A stretch of 64,000 nucleotides of DNA from Cladobotryum mycophilum (GCA_036429605.1 JAVFKD010000002.1:620001-684000), one strand, 5' to 3'; shown: positions 12,901 through 24,198, counted from the first letter of the stretch. A program made the numbers and translations. The notes: a model not told the origin generated them from the letters alone.

Positions 12901-13300
12901 CCGAAAGCAGCAAAGACTTGAATCCTTCCTTGACATTTTCTAGGTCATGCTGAATAGATCTGAACTCTCCTTTCTCCGTAAGAGTAAGCCAAAACGCCTT
13001 CGCTACCTTGATTGACTTGTGCGTCGAGTGGATCTTCTTGATGATCTTGGAATCGATCCTTTCTGCAACCTCTTGACATTTATTCGACAGCGATTCCATG
13101 TCCGCATGATCCTGAGAGCTTCCGGTGTTTGGCGGGAGTTTCAATCTCTTCTCCTTGAAGCTCCGGGTAATGTCCTCGAGCTCGCCAACCTCCCGCGGCA
13201 GGGATTTGTCGGACTTATAAATTTCTGTCAGAAGTTGAATGCATTTGGCGGATGCATCCACAAACGTGATGATACTGGAGACGAAGCCCACGATGTCCAT
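9997..13300 (-). CDS. NACHT-domain STAND (NLR-like) protein
   Basis: Two exons (13300-12894, 12835-9997), 58-nt intron, 1081 residues. Residues 1-135 start MDIVGFVSSIITFVDASAKC and match the helical N-terminal domains of fungal STAND proteins. Residues 218-229 (ISDTDAGTYDWI) fit the linker that precedes fungal NACHT domains. Walker A is GRPGSGKST at about 288-296 and Walker B is CFFIDGLDEF at about 402-410. The C-terminal 500 residues are helical with a run of glutamates near residue 1020; I see no ankyrin, WD40 or TPR periodicity. Such proteins act in fungal non-self recognition and programmed cell death by ligand-driven oligomerisation; the trigger is unknown. The donor (GTTCGT) is weak but is the only one in phase with the acceptor after GTCAG. 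Confidence 0.85.
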
Positions 13301-14224
13301 GATGAGTGTCTAGCTGATGGAATACAGTACCGAAACATTGTGATGCAATGCGCTCGTCAAGGTCGCCCCGCACCGTTTTTATGCCCTCGAGCTGACAAGG
13401 CAAACGGATGCCTCTGAGTAAAGCCACAAATGAGGAGATACGTTTGCAAGCCCCCTGGAAGACGGGACGCAGTAGTCAGCCTAATCAATCAATCGTAGTG
13501 GTGGCTTATCGTCTGCAGACATGCATATCGTTCTTGATGAAGGCCCTAATTAACGCAATTGCTCAGTAATCCTCATGTCTATTTATATCAGCTCACGCGC
13601 ACTCATCCGTCTACCCAAAACTCTTCCTTTTATAGCCATGGCATGTCAGCACACCCGTAGGATTTGTTTAGCGCACACAGCCCCATCACCAGATGCATCC
13701 CTAAATTTCCATGTATTTAGGGCTTGTCGAGTTGCTAGTTTATTCACAAAGGTTATCAAGTCATTGGTTCACTCCATGATGAGTGATGATTTCAAATCTC
13801 ATGAACCGAATCGCTAGCCACTGCTCAAACCACCAATCCCAACTTTTTGAACCATCCCGCATCTATGTCATGTCTGTAACGGCTATCTCGACCAGAAAGG
13901 AAGAAAGAAAGAAAAGGCAATACCGAATAGCTCGATAAACAACAAAAGAGTACATGTAATATTACCATTGCCAAGAGCGGAAAGCCAATTCGCCACCGAT
14001 GTGTAGATTAATCAGAGCCCGGGTACGGAGCGGCAGCGGGAGCGGGAGCGGGAGGCCCATGCCATACCAAGATATCATTTAAGGACATCAAATGCGCGCA
14101 TTGGGCGGAACTCAATCATGGAGAGTGGGACATGGTGATGACATTTCTGAAAGCAGAGACGCCCGATTGTATTGTTACGGGCTAACCTAGACACATGTAG
14201 AAATATCCATGCCCCTGTTTCTCT
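13301..14224. other. Intergenic, no gene seen
   Basis: About 920 nt upstream of the NACHT gene. Contains a short GGGAGC-type repeat near 14028-14052 and AT-rich stretches. The 80-codon ORF at 13575-13817 has no support. Confidence 0.45.
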
Positions 14225-14739
14225 TTATACCTTATTAACTGCGAATGTCTGAACCCGTTCTACAACAACAGTAAGTCTACGAAACGGTAACTAGATCGAT
14301 CACTGAGCAACTTACGACGAGTGAGATCACTGCGGATTTGGTCGTTAATCACAACCCAGGGCGCGCCTAAAACATGCTAGTCAGCATTTGCTTCATATGT
14401 GCGCAAGTACACAAACAAAAAGCAATTGTACGTCCAACACAGACCTCCAACAAAAAATCGGTAGGAACCATCTTCTTCCACTTGTGCGGTTGTTTTATGT
14501 ATTGGTTCAAAGCCGCTTGATTTGGGGAAAAAGTAAACCGCCTTGGGAAGCAAGGATCTGTCCTCGACCGAGTCGCGTGTTACGATCCAGTCCTCGGATT
14601 CCAGCTGGCCATCTTTCAAGGTGAAGACAGCTGCGTCAGACCCAATCTTGGCTTGGATCCGCCTCTCGCCCGTGTCTTCCACCGTGGACACTGTGTTGTC
14701 GCCAAAGGAGATGGTGAAGGGACCCTCGATGTCTGACAT
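14225..14739 (-). CDS. Small fungal protein of unknown function, intact paralog
   Basis: Three exons (14739-14445, 14366-14316, 14259-14225), all phases consistent, 126 residues. The protein is polar and probably beta-rich, without signal peptide: FTISFGDNTVSTVEDTGE, then VFTLKDGQLESEDWIV, EDRSLLPKAVYFFPK, AQVEEDGSYRFFVGG. The 51-nt middle exon encodes APWVVINDQIRSDLTR and the short last exon RVQTFAVNKV. It is paralogous to the gene at 15421-15921, which has the same exon order and an identical 51-nt middle exon length. I recall similar ~120-residue orphan proteins in other filamentous ascomycetes but know no function. The last acceptor is ambiguous: an earlier AG would give a different short tail. 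Confidence 0.65.
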
Positions 14740-15420
14740 GATGCTGTTGGGGTAAACGAATGAGATGTGGGTAGTCGTAACCGTTGGGAGACAGAGATGC
14801 CATCATCTCTACATTTATATATGGCAGAAACTCCGGGAACTCCAGTCCAGTTATGTATCAGAAAAAGCAAAAACATGACCAGCCCAACTTGAGGGGGCTG
14901 CAGATGTGCATCATCCGATACATCCATGACGTGTGCCTATTACGACAGTCTGCACACCAACAAACTGGCATAGTGGAGAAATAAAGAGGGGGCACATGGT
15001 TGCATAGCGGCAGGACATGGCACGATTTACAAAAGGCGTATCAGGCAACTTCATAAAAGAAGAACCGACCAGTATTGAGATGCCTAAAACCAGGCAACCA
15101 GGTACCTCGGGGGGGTGTGAGTTGACTCTTGAATAAGCCACGCGCTACCTGTACATAACTTATAAGTATATAGACTATGTTTTCTTACATAAATCAGTAT
15201 ATCCGACATTCAATGTAGCGAGACGGGGGGGCTTATTCATTAAATGAAGTTACTTTGATTGATATGGCTCTTACTACGGTACTACAAGTACTGAGTGAAC
15301 CCTCTCCTCCTCCCCAGGGACCCCTAGCGCCTCGGTTTGACCCGCAGCTAGAAAAACACTACCGAGTACTCTGTACGTACGCACGACACACTGCGTGGAG
15401 CCATCCACGTTCATCTTCCT
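14740..15420. other. Intergenic spacer between the two paralogs
   Basis: Contains the promoter of the 14.2-kb gene (a TATATAT motif near 14812-14822, read on the minus strand) and no supported coding sequence. Confidence 0.45.
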
Positions 15421-15921
15421 TCACGTCAGCCAATGAACTGTGAACAGTGCGCGATTGTCGTCTGCTGTAGCACGAGTGAGTTCAGCGAATGTCTGTCATG
15501 GATGCTGTTTTCATTGAGCAACTTACGACCAAGAAGTTGGCCAGAGACAAAACCCTTATCCTCAATCCACAGTGCGCCTAGAGATTCACAGTCAGTCGAA
15601 GGTGGGAATACACAAGAAAGCGTATGAACAATGATGATTGCGTGCAACATACCTGAGGCATAAAACTTATAAAAGCCATTCTCCTCCTTTGCAGTTATGT
15701 TGGATATTTGCTTGAAATTGCCCTTGGGCACAAAGAAAATATGCTTGGGCCTGGGTGACAGGTCCTCAATGAAGTGACGTGAAAGAACGTCGTGTAAAGA
15801 CGGCTGGAGTCGCGCCGGCTGCGACCTTGGCATGGGGTATCTCGATGCCTCCAACTTCCTTGAACACCGGCTTTCCATTAACGGAGAGGGTAAAAGCACC
15901 CTGCAAAGTATCGAGCATCAT
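15421..15921 (-). pseudogene. Frame-broken paralog of the 14.2-kb gene
   Basis: Starts at ATG 15921 (MMLDTLQGAFTLSVNG), aligned with the start of the intact paralog. Exon 1 runs to the donor at 15652 (GTATGT), exon 2 is 15577-15527 (51 nt, ALWIEDKGFVSGQLLG) and exon 3 is about 15464-15421. Within exon 1 the frame changes near 15789-15802: PAVFT in one frame, then HDVLSRHFIEDLSPRPKHIF in another. This stretch is about eight residues shorter than in the paralog, and no plausible intron joins the frames. All splice sites are still intact, so the break is recent or is a sequencing error. Confidence 0.55.
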
Positions 15922-18638
15922 GTTGTATACGTAAAGCAATGAGATGGGGAGAAGTAGAGACTCTTGGATACGAGTGATGATAAGTAAAAGAAGATATACA
16001 GCTCCTTTTTATATCTACCCACCCATAGCGCAGTAATTCCGCAGATGAAAACGCAATCACTCGGGGGGTTGATGCGGGAATTGTTGACTTGCAAAAGCAA
16101 TACCAAGCAACTTCGTTTCAAGGAGCCACTTGGAAGGGTAGTGTTGGATGGGAGACGGTCAAGACCTCGGCTCCCCCACCTCAGTGATCTAATCTACTTG
16201 CAGATATTGTACCAAGCAGTTGCATGATTGTGGGGAGAGTGTGAAAAGAAAGAAAAAAGAAGAAAAAAAAAGGGGGGGGGGGGTTCACCTGTTATGCTGA
16301 ATGATATGTTAATACCTTCTCCCTCCCTACGCCAAACCAAGACGGAAAGGAGGCCTGGAGAGAATCCAAGTCCAATGAAAAGAAGTATTGCGTTCTGAGT
16401 AGAACTAACTAACGCCTTTGCCCTCACTCGAAGCCAGCCCAAGAAAAGATGGATGCAATTTAACGAGTCCAACCCAGGGATGACGGGACGGGACGAATCT
16501 TGGGAGGACGTCGGAGCGCGCAGTGATCCACCCAGGATCTTGAATTCGAATGGCGGTCAACAGATCTGAAAAAAATGGTTGCCTCCAACGCCTTCATCCT
16601 CCACGCCTGCAATAAATCGCTAGAAAGGATGATCACCACGGTCCCCAAGGAGGTCACCTTACAGAGCCGATTGAGACGATTGCCGTGAAAGCATCGAGGC
16701 TTTTCGCCACGGCTAATTCAAACGGAACCATGACGGTGACCGGTTATATTAGGGTGAGTTAACGCGGTGCAAGAGTTGTTGATCATGTGGAATCAGGCCG
16801 CCAACTGCGGACCACAGCTCATTGACACTGTCGAGCATAATCCCAATCGTGCAGTCAAGGTGCACACTTCCATCCCCAATCCGGCAAAGACTGCTCCAAG
16901 ACAAAGTCTTGCATTGTTGGCAATACGCCCGCGAACAGCTCGTACTGGTCGGTTGTCATGTACGGAAACCCACACTACAATTCAAAAAAAAAAAAAAAAA
17001 AATACAATCCGAACAGAAATTCCCATTCCACGGAATCTCTGGATTCCATATCGAGATCATCGACACCGTAAACGAAAACGCAAAAACCACCGCATACACA
17101 AATGGAGGGAAAAGGCTTCCCCATTTGGGATAACAGCATTCTGATCCAACCTCTGCTTTGATGCGGGGAACAATCCAAGAATGGGCTTTTAAACCTGACA
17201 GTTGCAGTAGGTAGAAACGTGTGCTGGGGGGGGCGATGCACCCCCGAAGGGCGGGATGGTCTGCTGATCTTGGGCCGCACAGATTCACGACGATACGAAG
17301 CTCCCTTCACCAAAGGGCATCGTGCAGGTGTCAACGCCCCGAGATTCGTTAGTGCCGGCAATCGCATCGACAAGCATCGAATTTTACTCGAACAGGCGCC
17401 CTTCAAGAAACAAATTACAACTTGTACAATGTCCTTCACAACTCACAGGTTGGCGAATACCCGAGGACGTATAATCTAATTGCGTTGAACAGAGCACATA
17501 CCGTAGAGAGCCAGTTCAATGAGATGCTCGGAATTCTAAAGTGCCCCACAGGCGATCTCTCGGATGGGTGAGCAGCACGGGGGGCAGTAGGTCATGGGAT
17601 TTTTCTGTACTTTTTAGAATACCAGCAAAGCCAAGAAAGCATGGACGTATGCTGGCCAAGGTTTAGCTTCTGTATAAGAAGCATAAGCATACGAGTACAT
17701 ACGGAGTACCTCTACAAGTACTCCTGTTGCCATTGAAACTGAAACACGCGTCCATTCAAGACATTTACGACAAGCACATTCCTCAGTGACAATTTGTTTT
17801 GATAGAAATGACTACCAGTGTGGAAGGTGGCGTTTTCCGTGTTGATCCTTGGCAAAGACCGTATTCGCTACAACAAGATCGTGCCAACAGTAGCAGATTT
17901 TTATACTGGTGGGCTGGTTTGTTATCCTTGAGGGATGTAAGACATCGCCTCGAGCGCCCATCACCCTCGCGTCAGTCAAAGAGGGAGATTGGCTAGTCGA
18001 GTGCTTGTGACTTCTATCTCGGCGCATACGCGCCGCCACTACAGTATCCCAGGTGAAAATACGGAACTCAAGTCGACTGGGGAGCCTTCTTTGTCTCACA
18101 TCCCGTGTGCGCCACTGAAGCACAATAGATTGGGAAACGTAATCTACGAGTTCTCCAAGACAAAGTCTTAGTAATACCTACCTAGATTACGATTATGAGG
18201 ATAACAAGCATAAGCTCGCTCAGGGTAAACCCGCCGCTGCTCATGAACTATGAGATATAAAAAAGAAACAGATCCAGCCTGCGGTGCTCAAATTCAGGCC
18301 TTGGCTGCTGGGCACTGACGCAGTGGTTAGCCAATTCTTATTCCAATATCAATTAGTAGTCCGGGTCGAGGAGAGACTTGTAGATTCCTACCCATGGAGT
18401 ATCTATCCATAGAGTGTACAACCAAGCCCTAGGCGAACCCATGCCAGAAAAAGAAAGGAAAACCAAGGTCAAATGTCTCACTAGAAGATGTTTGTTTTGA
18501 AAACAAGGCGCGCGTGTTTTGGTCCCCCGCCTTGAGTATCTTATATTACGTCTGTTTCGTCCAATTTTCTTCGGCATCCCAGCCATACCAACAGCAGCCC
18601 ATCTTTCGAATTACTCAGCTTTGTTCAATCTATTCATC
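15922..18638. other. Gene-poor region with degenerate coding fragments
   Basis: No intact gene. Homopolymers include 12 G (16272-16283) and 19 A (16984-17002). Short coding-like pieces on the plus strand include DCSKTKSCIVGNTPANSSYW at about 16889-16948, followed closely by VVMYGNPHYN. Others are FHIEIIDTVNENAKTTAYT near 17041 and LGKDRIRYNKIVPTVADFYT near 17849. They are separated by stops and frame shifts. The 17041-17216 piece resembles 21700-21868, so this looks like a graveyard of duplicated small genes. Confidence 0.5.
17010..17216 (+). pseudogene. Degenerate gene fragment, copy A
   Basis: Plus-strand translation gives IEIIDTVNENAKTTAYTNGG and, in another frame, a tail around ALMRGT, then FKPDSCSR and a stop. 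The fragment at 21700-21868 encodes GTVDGNAKVTMYNTE and FMRGTNYELAVKPDSYRK, so both descend from one ancestral reading frame. The family is not recognised. Confidence 0.5.
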
Positions 18639-18962
18639 GTGCCTTCTATTAAATTATTTGCTCTTGTCGCGGCTCTTGCACCCTCTTCTCTTGCGACCTG
18701 TAGATACTGGGGCAGCTATGATAGCAAACTCGCTAACCATGAGTGCTAATGGTTTGGAACTGCATTCTTCTGTGGTACCACTCATTATAATATCGGAGAT
18801 GTTGATGAAGAAGGGAGAGCCATGGTCGCTTCAACCAAGGATGAGAGTTATAAGGAAATTTGTATCGTCAATTGGGCTTCATACGCGATTGGCAGAGAAT
18901 GTTGTAACCAGTATGGCAATGGGTGTTGGAGTGGATACAAGAGACTCTGGTGCAAGCAGTAA
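18639..18962 (+). pseudogene. Dead paralog of the secreted cysteine-rich gene at 20711
   Basis: The 108-codon frame begins at GTG where an ATG is expected, followed by a signal-like stretch (KLFALVAALAPSSLA). TAA interrupts the frame at 18747-18749. The remaining frame reads WFGTAFFCGTTHYN, EEGRAMVASTK, ECCNQYGNGCWSGYKRLWC, then a stop. It aligns with the 20711 gene along its length: TCKYDG/TCRYWG, NHTCTWYG/NHEC-stop-WFG, VASTE/VASTK and the shared GYKRLWC end. Start loss and a premature stop in a gene that otherwise keeps its cysteine pattern indicate recent inactivation. The stop replaces ACA, so a simple C-to-T (RIP-type) change does not explain it. Confidence 0.7.
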
Positions 18963-20710
18963 TGTAAATCAATCCCCACTGCATCAACAGCCTGATATCT
19001 ATGCAAGCGGGATGCCGACGTATCATCTGGCGATTCGACAGAGATATCGGCCCTCCCCAACATGGGACAGCATTACACGGACCATATCTGGGAACTAACG
19101 TTACTACTCCTTTAATGGGGAGCGCCCATGTTACTCTATATCGCATAAGGCATCTTTCAGTCTCTACACGCTGGAGGGGCTTGGAGAGCGACAATGTGTC
19201 ACCCAACACTTGGCTCAATTTTAGTTATTAGTAGTAGAAGTATTTACGACCTATTTTATGTTGGACTTTTAGCCGTTGGGCCAAATAGCAAAAATGAAGA
19301 CGCCTTCGCTAGAGCAAAGGCTTGATAGGCTGTCGCGCAACATAGATTGGCTTAAAAGCCTAGTTTTAGGACTATGTGACTGGTATAAGCAATCAGAATT
19401 CTCTTTATATAAATAAGGCATTATCCTTAAGTAATAAACATAAGAGAAAAAGACTCTGTGAAAAAAAACCTTATATAACTAGCTTAGATTTCTTGGTTAA
19501 AATTGGAATCACCAGCAACCTCTGTGTTGACAGCACAAAGGTCCCTAGACAGTCAACCACTCTGCCATAGGGGGATTTTAGTTATTACTGTCCTACAAGT
19601 CATCGCTTGGATGAGCGAGAGTACGTGGGGCAGCAGGTCATCCGCCCGCTGAGACAGAAATTGAAGCACGGAAGCTCATCCATGACACCTGAGAAATGCT
19701 GGTCTTGGCCTCAACTCAAGTCACGAGAGAGTTTTTGGCCAATCCAGGGCCTGTAGACGAAACATATTTGCATTACTTTATTTCGCGCGTTGGTCGGAGA
19801 TGCTATTACAACTCGGAGGGTGGTGGAGGTCTCATAAGACATGCTCCCCAGCGTACGGAGTACTACCAATGGCATTGTCTTGGATAACTCCTAAAAGACA
19901 TCCATGCCACTCCAATATTTGACAACATGTTTCAAGAACAGAAAATGCCAGAGTGGGGCTGATCTACTGCGTGTTACAGATCTAGGTGAGCGTGCTAGCA
20001 GTATGAACTCCATGTAAAGCCAACTGCTACAACACGTCCTGAGTGGCCTGAATCTGTAAAAACCCACTTGTATGCCATACGAGGCGTTTGTGATGCAGTA
20101 AAACAGACGGAGCACTTTCATCTACGAGTAGTACGTCCAGTGTTGAAGTGGTTGCAACACGATGAGCCGCCTCGGCCGAGCTTAGCGGCTTGCCACCCCG
20201 TGCTGGGTGAGACATTTGATCATATGGATAAGTGGCCGAGGTGGGTCGCGTACCTTTGAGAGACCCCTCTGGTATGATATACGCCTTATCTTACCCTATA
20301 ACCAATAGTAGATTTATCGTCCATAGTACGCAGAACCCCCCTGTTATCACTGTCTCACGCAAGCCCTGTCAATATGTGGCCCACATTGAATCCTTCTGCC
20401 TCCGACCAAGTAGAGCTCAGTTACGCAGTCACGCGGTGGGAAAGATAACAAGTACTTGTGGATCGACAGATTTCGGTATGCCTTCGGTATCTGAATTTTC
20501 GCTGCATGACAAGGTGCTCTATGCGAGAGATGTTGGAAAGCAAAATACTCTCCGGATCTGCCGCTCCGAATATGTATAAAGTTCATTCCATTCCCTACAG
20601 TTGTTAACCGTCCCACCAACAGCTCAGCTTTAGTTACACATCTCTGAACAGAAAATCATCAAGATCAACCCCATCCACCTTGTACAAAAGCCATCTGCAA
20701 CTCGTTCGCC
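18963..20710. other. Intergenic, AT-rich, with a possible tRNA-derived remnant
   Basis: No intact gene. AT-rich at 19230-19500. A minus-strand tRNA-like stretch lies at about 19500-19572 (see its own entry). Upstream of 20711 the sequence becomes pyrimidine-rich and ends in a usual ATG context. Confidence 0.45.
19500..19572 (-). other. Degenerate tRNA-like (possible SINE-like) remnant
   Basis: On the minus strand TGGCAGAGTGG (19567-19557) fits a pol III A box and is followed by GTTGACTG as in a D arm. About 45 nt downstream GGTTGCTGGTGATTCC only loosely recalls a B box. No acceptor stem closes, so this is not a functional tRNA by eye. A chance match remains possible. Confidence 0.25.
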
Positions 20711-21121
20711 ATGGTTTCTACCAACCTCTTGGTTATTGCCGCGGTCCTTGTACCCGCTACATTTGCCAGGACTTGCAAGTATGACGGCCAATTCTTCGGA
20801 TATCTCAAAAACCATACCTGCACATGGTACGGTTCAGCACCAGCGTGCGGCGGCACCACTAAGACTTATGGTCAGGAAGACGAGAAAGGGGCAACATATG
20901 TTGCCTCAACGGAGTTGGCTGATAAGGTTCAGCTTTGCCATGCCTTTGGCGGAAAACACCAGGACATATGGCCTGGTGATGATTGCTGCGGCGCGTATGG
21001 CTATGGATGCTTGTCTGGATATAAGAGACTGTGGTGCGACAAGAACTGTAAGTCATTTCCCGGTGTCTTCATGGAAGAGAGGATGCCGGAGATTCATGAA
21101 TGCTAATTTATTATCTCAGAG
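20711..21121 (+). CDS. Small secreted cysteine-rich protein
   Basis: ATG at 20711 begins a clear signal peptide (MVSTNLLVIAAVLVPATFA). The mature part has TCKYDG, NHTCTWYGSAPACGG, a VQLCHAF segment and DDCCGAYGYGCLSGYKRLWC. A canonical donor (GTAAGT) follows at 21048 and an acceptor after CTCAG at 21119; splicing gives TAG immediately, so the protein is 112 residues ending RLWCDKN. The dead paralog also stops two residues after RLWC, which supports splicing; without it the frame would run about 20 residues further to 21106. At least eight cysteines suggest a disulfide-stabilised secreted factor, possibly effector- or antimicrobial-like. I do not recognise the family. Confidence 0.7.
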
Positions 21122-21599
21122 AGCTTCAAATGAATCGCTTACACAAGTCTATGATAAGCCCTATAGTTATGTGTTCAGTTCGCGGTCAGGCTACTTGGGG
21201 ACCACAGGATTTGTGGCCGGAGATCTGGTGTCTGGGTTTGCTTGGAAGGATCCAACATAGGTTAATCTTCTTTGGATCGGATTTATGTGCTTAATATTAT
21301 GGTATAGGCCATCTTCTGGGTGACAACTTATCCGAAGTCGGGACCAGTAAAGTGTTTACGCGCAGTGACCGATGAACATTATAGATATTTAAATGTGCCT
21401 GGTATCTTGTTTCTATAAATGAAGAAGAGATGCACCTGCATATATTCTTAGTAGAGTCGTTTAATTAAATAATACTTAAATAATAGCAAAATAACATAAA
21501 TTGAATTGTTAGTAGTTTAGGTTACATTGATCTACAACTTTCACTATATATTCTAACAGCAGCTTATCGATCCTGTCACGTACACGTCCACCCTCGGTC

Positions 21600-21868
21600 T
21601 GGTACTCCAAGACAAAGTCTGGGATGGAACCTACCTTATACTTAAAAAGTACGCCACCTAGTCACAGATATCCCTTTCGGACAGCGTCCCTTGATTTGAG
21701 GTGGAAGTCATGGGCACCGTTGACGGAAATGCAAAAGTCACCATGTACAATACAGAAGCGGAGGGTGAGGCTTCCTCTTGGACGGCAGTACCCTGATCTC
21801 TATCTTTGATTTCATGCGGGGAACAAACTACGAATTAGCTGTTAAACCTGATAGCTACCGCAAGTAAG
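21600..21868 (+). pseudogene. Degenerate gene fragment, copy B
   Basis: GTVDGNAKVTMYNTE in one frame and TLISIFDFMRGTNYELAVKP plus DSYRK and a stop in another, separated by a frame shift near 21790. It carries the 16-mer shared with 16894 and 18153 at 21605-21620. It is homologous to copy A at 17010-17216. Family unknown. Confidence 0.5.
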
Positions 21869-21920
21869 TAGGGCGTGACTAGGTTCCATACTAATCATGT
21901 ACCCCAGAGAGTAGGACCGC

Positions 21921-22160
21921 TTATTTCGCGTAAACGTTTACTATTAGGCATCCGTCACCGCGGGTAGAGCTTGATGAAACGCCGACTTCAAAGAGCTCAT
22001 CGATGAGCAAATACATGATACTCCAAAGATAAAAATGTATCGTTGATACATAAAATGTAAAGGCCGTGACACTAACAAAGATGTTAGCAGAAACCATGAT
22101 GAGTAGGTTGGAATGAATTTGATAGAAGATGGGTGATTCAATGTCAATTATATCTGGCAA
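21921..22160 (-). CDS. Possible small membrane or signal-peptide protein, unresolved
   Basis: A minus-strand frame with an internal ATG near 22100 (MVSANIFVSVTAFTFYVSTI), a strongly hydrophobic stretch, then a short tail ending GDGCLIVNVYAK. On the minus strand TATATAAA lies around 22240, and the region between is C/A-rich like a fungal 5' UTR, which supports transcription. The product is too short to be informative and may be the N-terminal remnant of a secreted protein. Confidence 0.25.
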   Translation of the reverse strand: MPDIIDIESPIFYQIHSNLLIMVSANIFVSVTAFTFYVSTIHFYLWSIMYLLIDELFEVGVSSSSTRGDGCLIVNVYAK

Positions 22161-24198
22161 TGGATGTGTGTTGAAGTGTTGAGCTGAGTTGTGGTTAAGA
22201 CGGTTGGGATTAGAGGGAATGCAGTGGGCTTTATATACTCCAAGCGGCCGGCCCGTAGAGGATTTTATTTTCCACCATCCATCTTACAGAGCACCTTATA
22301 CTTTATATGTACACCTTTGTGTTGAGGGGACGTGAGACAAAATATCTAACCAAGCTTCCTGCACACCGTATCGTGTGGTGAAATATAATAATGTCTTGAA
22401 ATATTAGTAAAGCTTAATGCTATAATACTGTGTAAGAACCAGGGCTTGTTGCCGCAGGTGAGACTTTTCCGAGGGCGTGCGATGGTCCTTACAGAGAACA
22501 TCCCCTAATCAATGGGATCCCTTAAACGGTACTTCCGGGACTATCTCTTTTTGGTTTCCAAGTTTCTTACCAGCGTCTTGTATGAAGGCGACCAAAGGCC
22601 TGAAGCAAGCGATTATATGTAACCAAGCACCTGGTTTAACTTTAGTTACTCGTTGTATCAAATTCTAAGAGTCTGAAGTGCCCTATAGGTGATCTGTCGG
22701 ATGAGTGAGAGGGCACAGGGGGAGTGGAGGCCACGGTGCTGTTGTGGTGTACATGTTTACTTTTTGGAATGAGTCAACTGATTTCTTTTAGGGACAAAGC
22801 TTGATGCAAACAGGTATATGTGGATATTACAGCATACAATGAGTGCATATGCATATATAAACCCCGCCATGTTCAAACCCAAGAACCAAACACATCTCAT
22901 AGCCTATAGGCCGATGGTCATTGGAGAGACATCAACCCTCCTCCCCTTATCGTAGCTCTGTCCTGGATAAGCGTTTTACGTTTTGTGCTTTATCATACCC
23001 AGTGGGCGGGGCGAGGTTTCAGATGCGCCTCTCAGAATCTTGGCGCTGTCATTTGCCCTAGACAATCGAATGAAGAAAGGGCAAACGCCCGTGAATGTAG
23101 GATGGTGGGGCGGCTCTACCTTACACCATTGGATAAACATAAAGATACAAACGTATTACTGGCCGGAATACTTTTATCTGACACCGCACATCTCGCAATG
23201 TGACCCACGTGAAACCACAGGAATAACCACCGGACGCGGCTCGACAGCCAGCCTCTTGTCCCGTAGTCAGGATATGCGCTCCATATATGGGGTTCAGCCA
23301 CTGATGGAATCCCTTGCAGCACAGTGCTTTTGTCTCCTCCAAACGCGGAAACGAGGCGTACATATAATCTGGCAGATGACTTCAGTGTAAGACATATTAC
23401 AATGGAAATGTCGCAAGACTTCTGCAAAATCATGTAAGATGGGGAACATACTTTGGTCAAAGACAAGTTAGAGCACGTACTGGTAGGGTGTATGAGACAG
23501 AGCGATGGCTTGGGGGAAGGGAGGCTTTGTGCTTTGTGTTTTGTGCTGTAGTAAAACACGTTTTTAATGCTGTTCTGACTAGGCTTGCTAGCAAAGGTTA
23601 TCTGGGGCTGTTCTGGTATATTCAGGACAACGGAAAAGTAAAGCGTGTCTCTGATGTGAAGTCTACCTAGGCACCATGACCCGAAACAGAGGGTAGAGGA
23701 GTAAGTTGATGTATGCACTGGGATGCATACGTGTATAGAACATGTGGAAACATACATGATCAGGTAAGACATATTAGCATGGACAAGACTTTATACTTAT
23801 TATAAGTAATATAACCAAGTATGGATGCTACTTGTACTAATATGAGACTCTCATATTTGAGTAATTCCGGACCCTGGGGCTTTGCTGGGCAAATCATGTG
23901 GATGAAGAGGTATGATTTGTTTTCTTTTTTCTTTTTTCTTAGTTGTCAACTGACGTTCATTTCATTCTGTTACCAATGTCAACGTCATTGGAGCTTGGAG
24001 ATTGGAAGGGCTTTCAAAAAATCACACCCCGGTGGACGGACGACAGCCAGCAGGTATCACACGGATAGACCATGGTCTGGGAAAGCCTTGCTCTTCATAG
24101 GCTTTGACTACTTCTGTTTTCTAATGTTCTTATGATGATCGTGTTTTGCTAGAGATTGCCTACCTGTAGTTGACTTGAACACCTTGACATAATACAAA

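Larger units (their letters stand above)
21122..24198. other. Gene-poor region with decayed fragments
   Basis: About 3 kb, AT-rich. It contains fragment copy B (21700-21868), a short minus-strand ORF (21921-22160) and a block at 22662-22709 resembling 17532-17571. Nothing else is supported. Confidence 0.5.

Noticed and set aside
16272..16283. G12, A19 (16984-17002) and C14 (54889-54902) homopolymers
   Set aside because: Plain simple repeats; useful as signs of indel risk but not functional elements.
18514..19098. 194-codon plus-strand ORF
   Set aside because: Alternative frame over the dead cysteine-rich paralog; the conserved pattern lies in another frame.
23116..23772. 218-codon minus-strand ORF
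   Set aside because: Long by chance; composition rich in Ser, Cys and Thr, no motif, no splice partners and no signal peptide or TM pattern.
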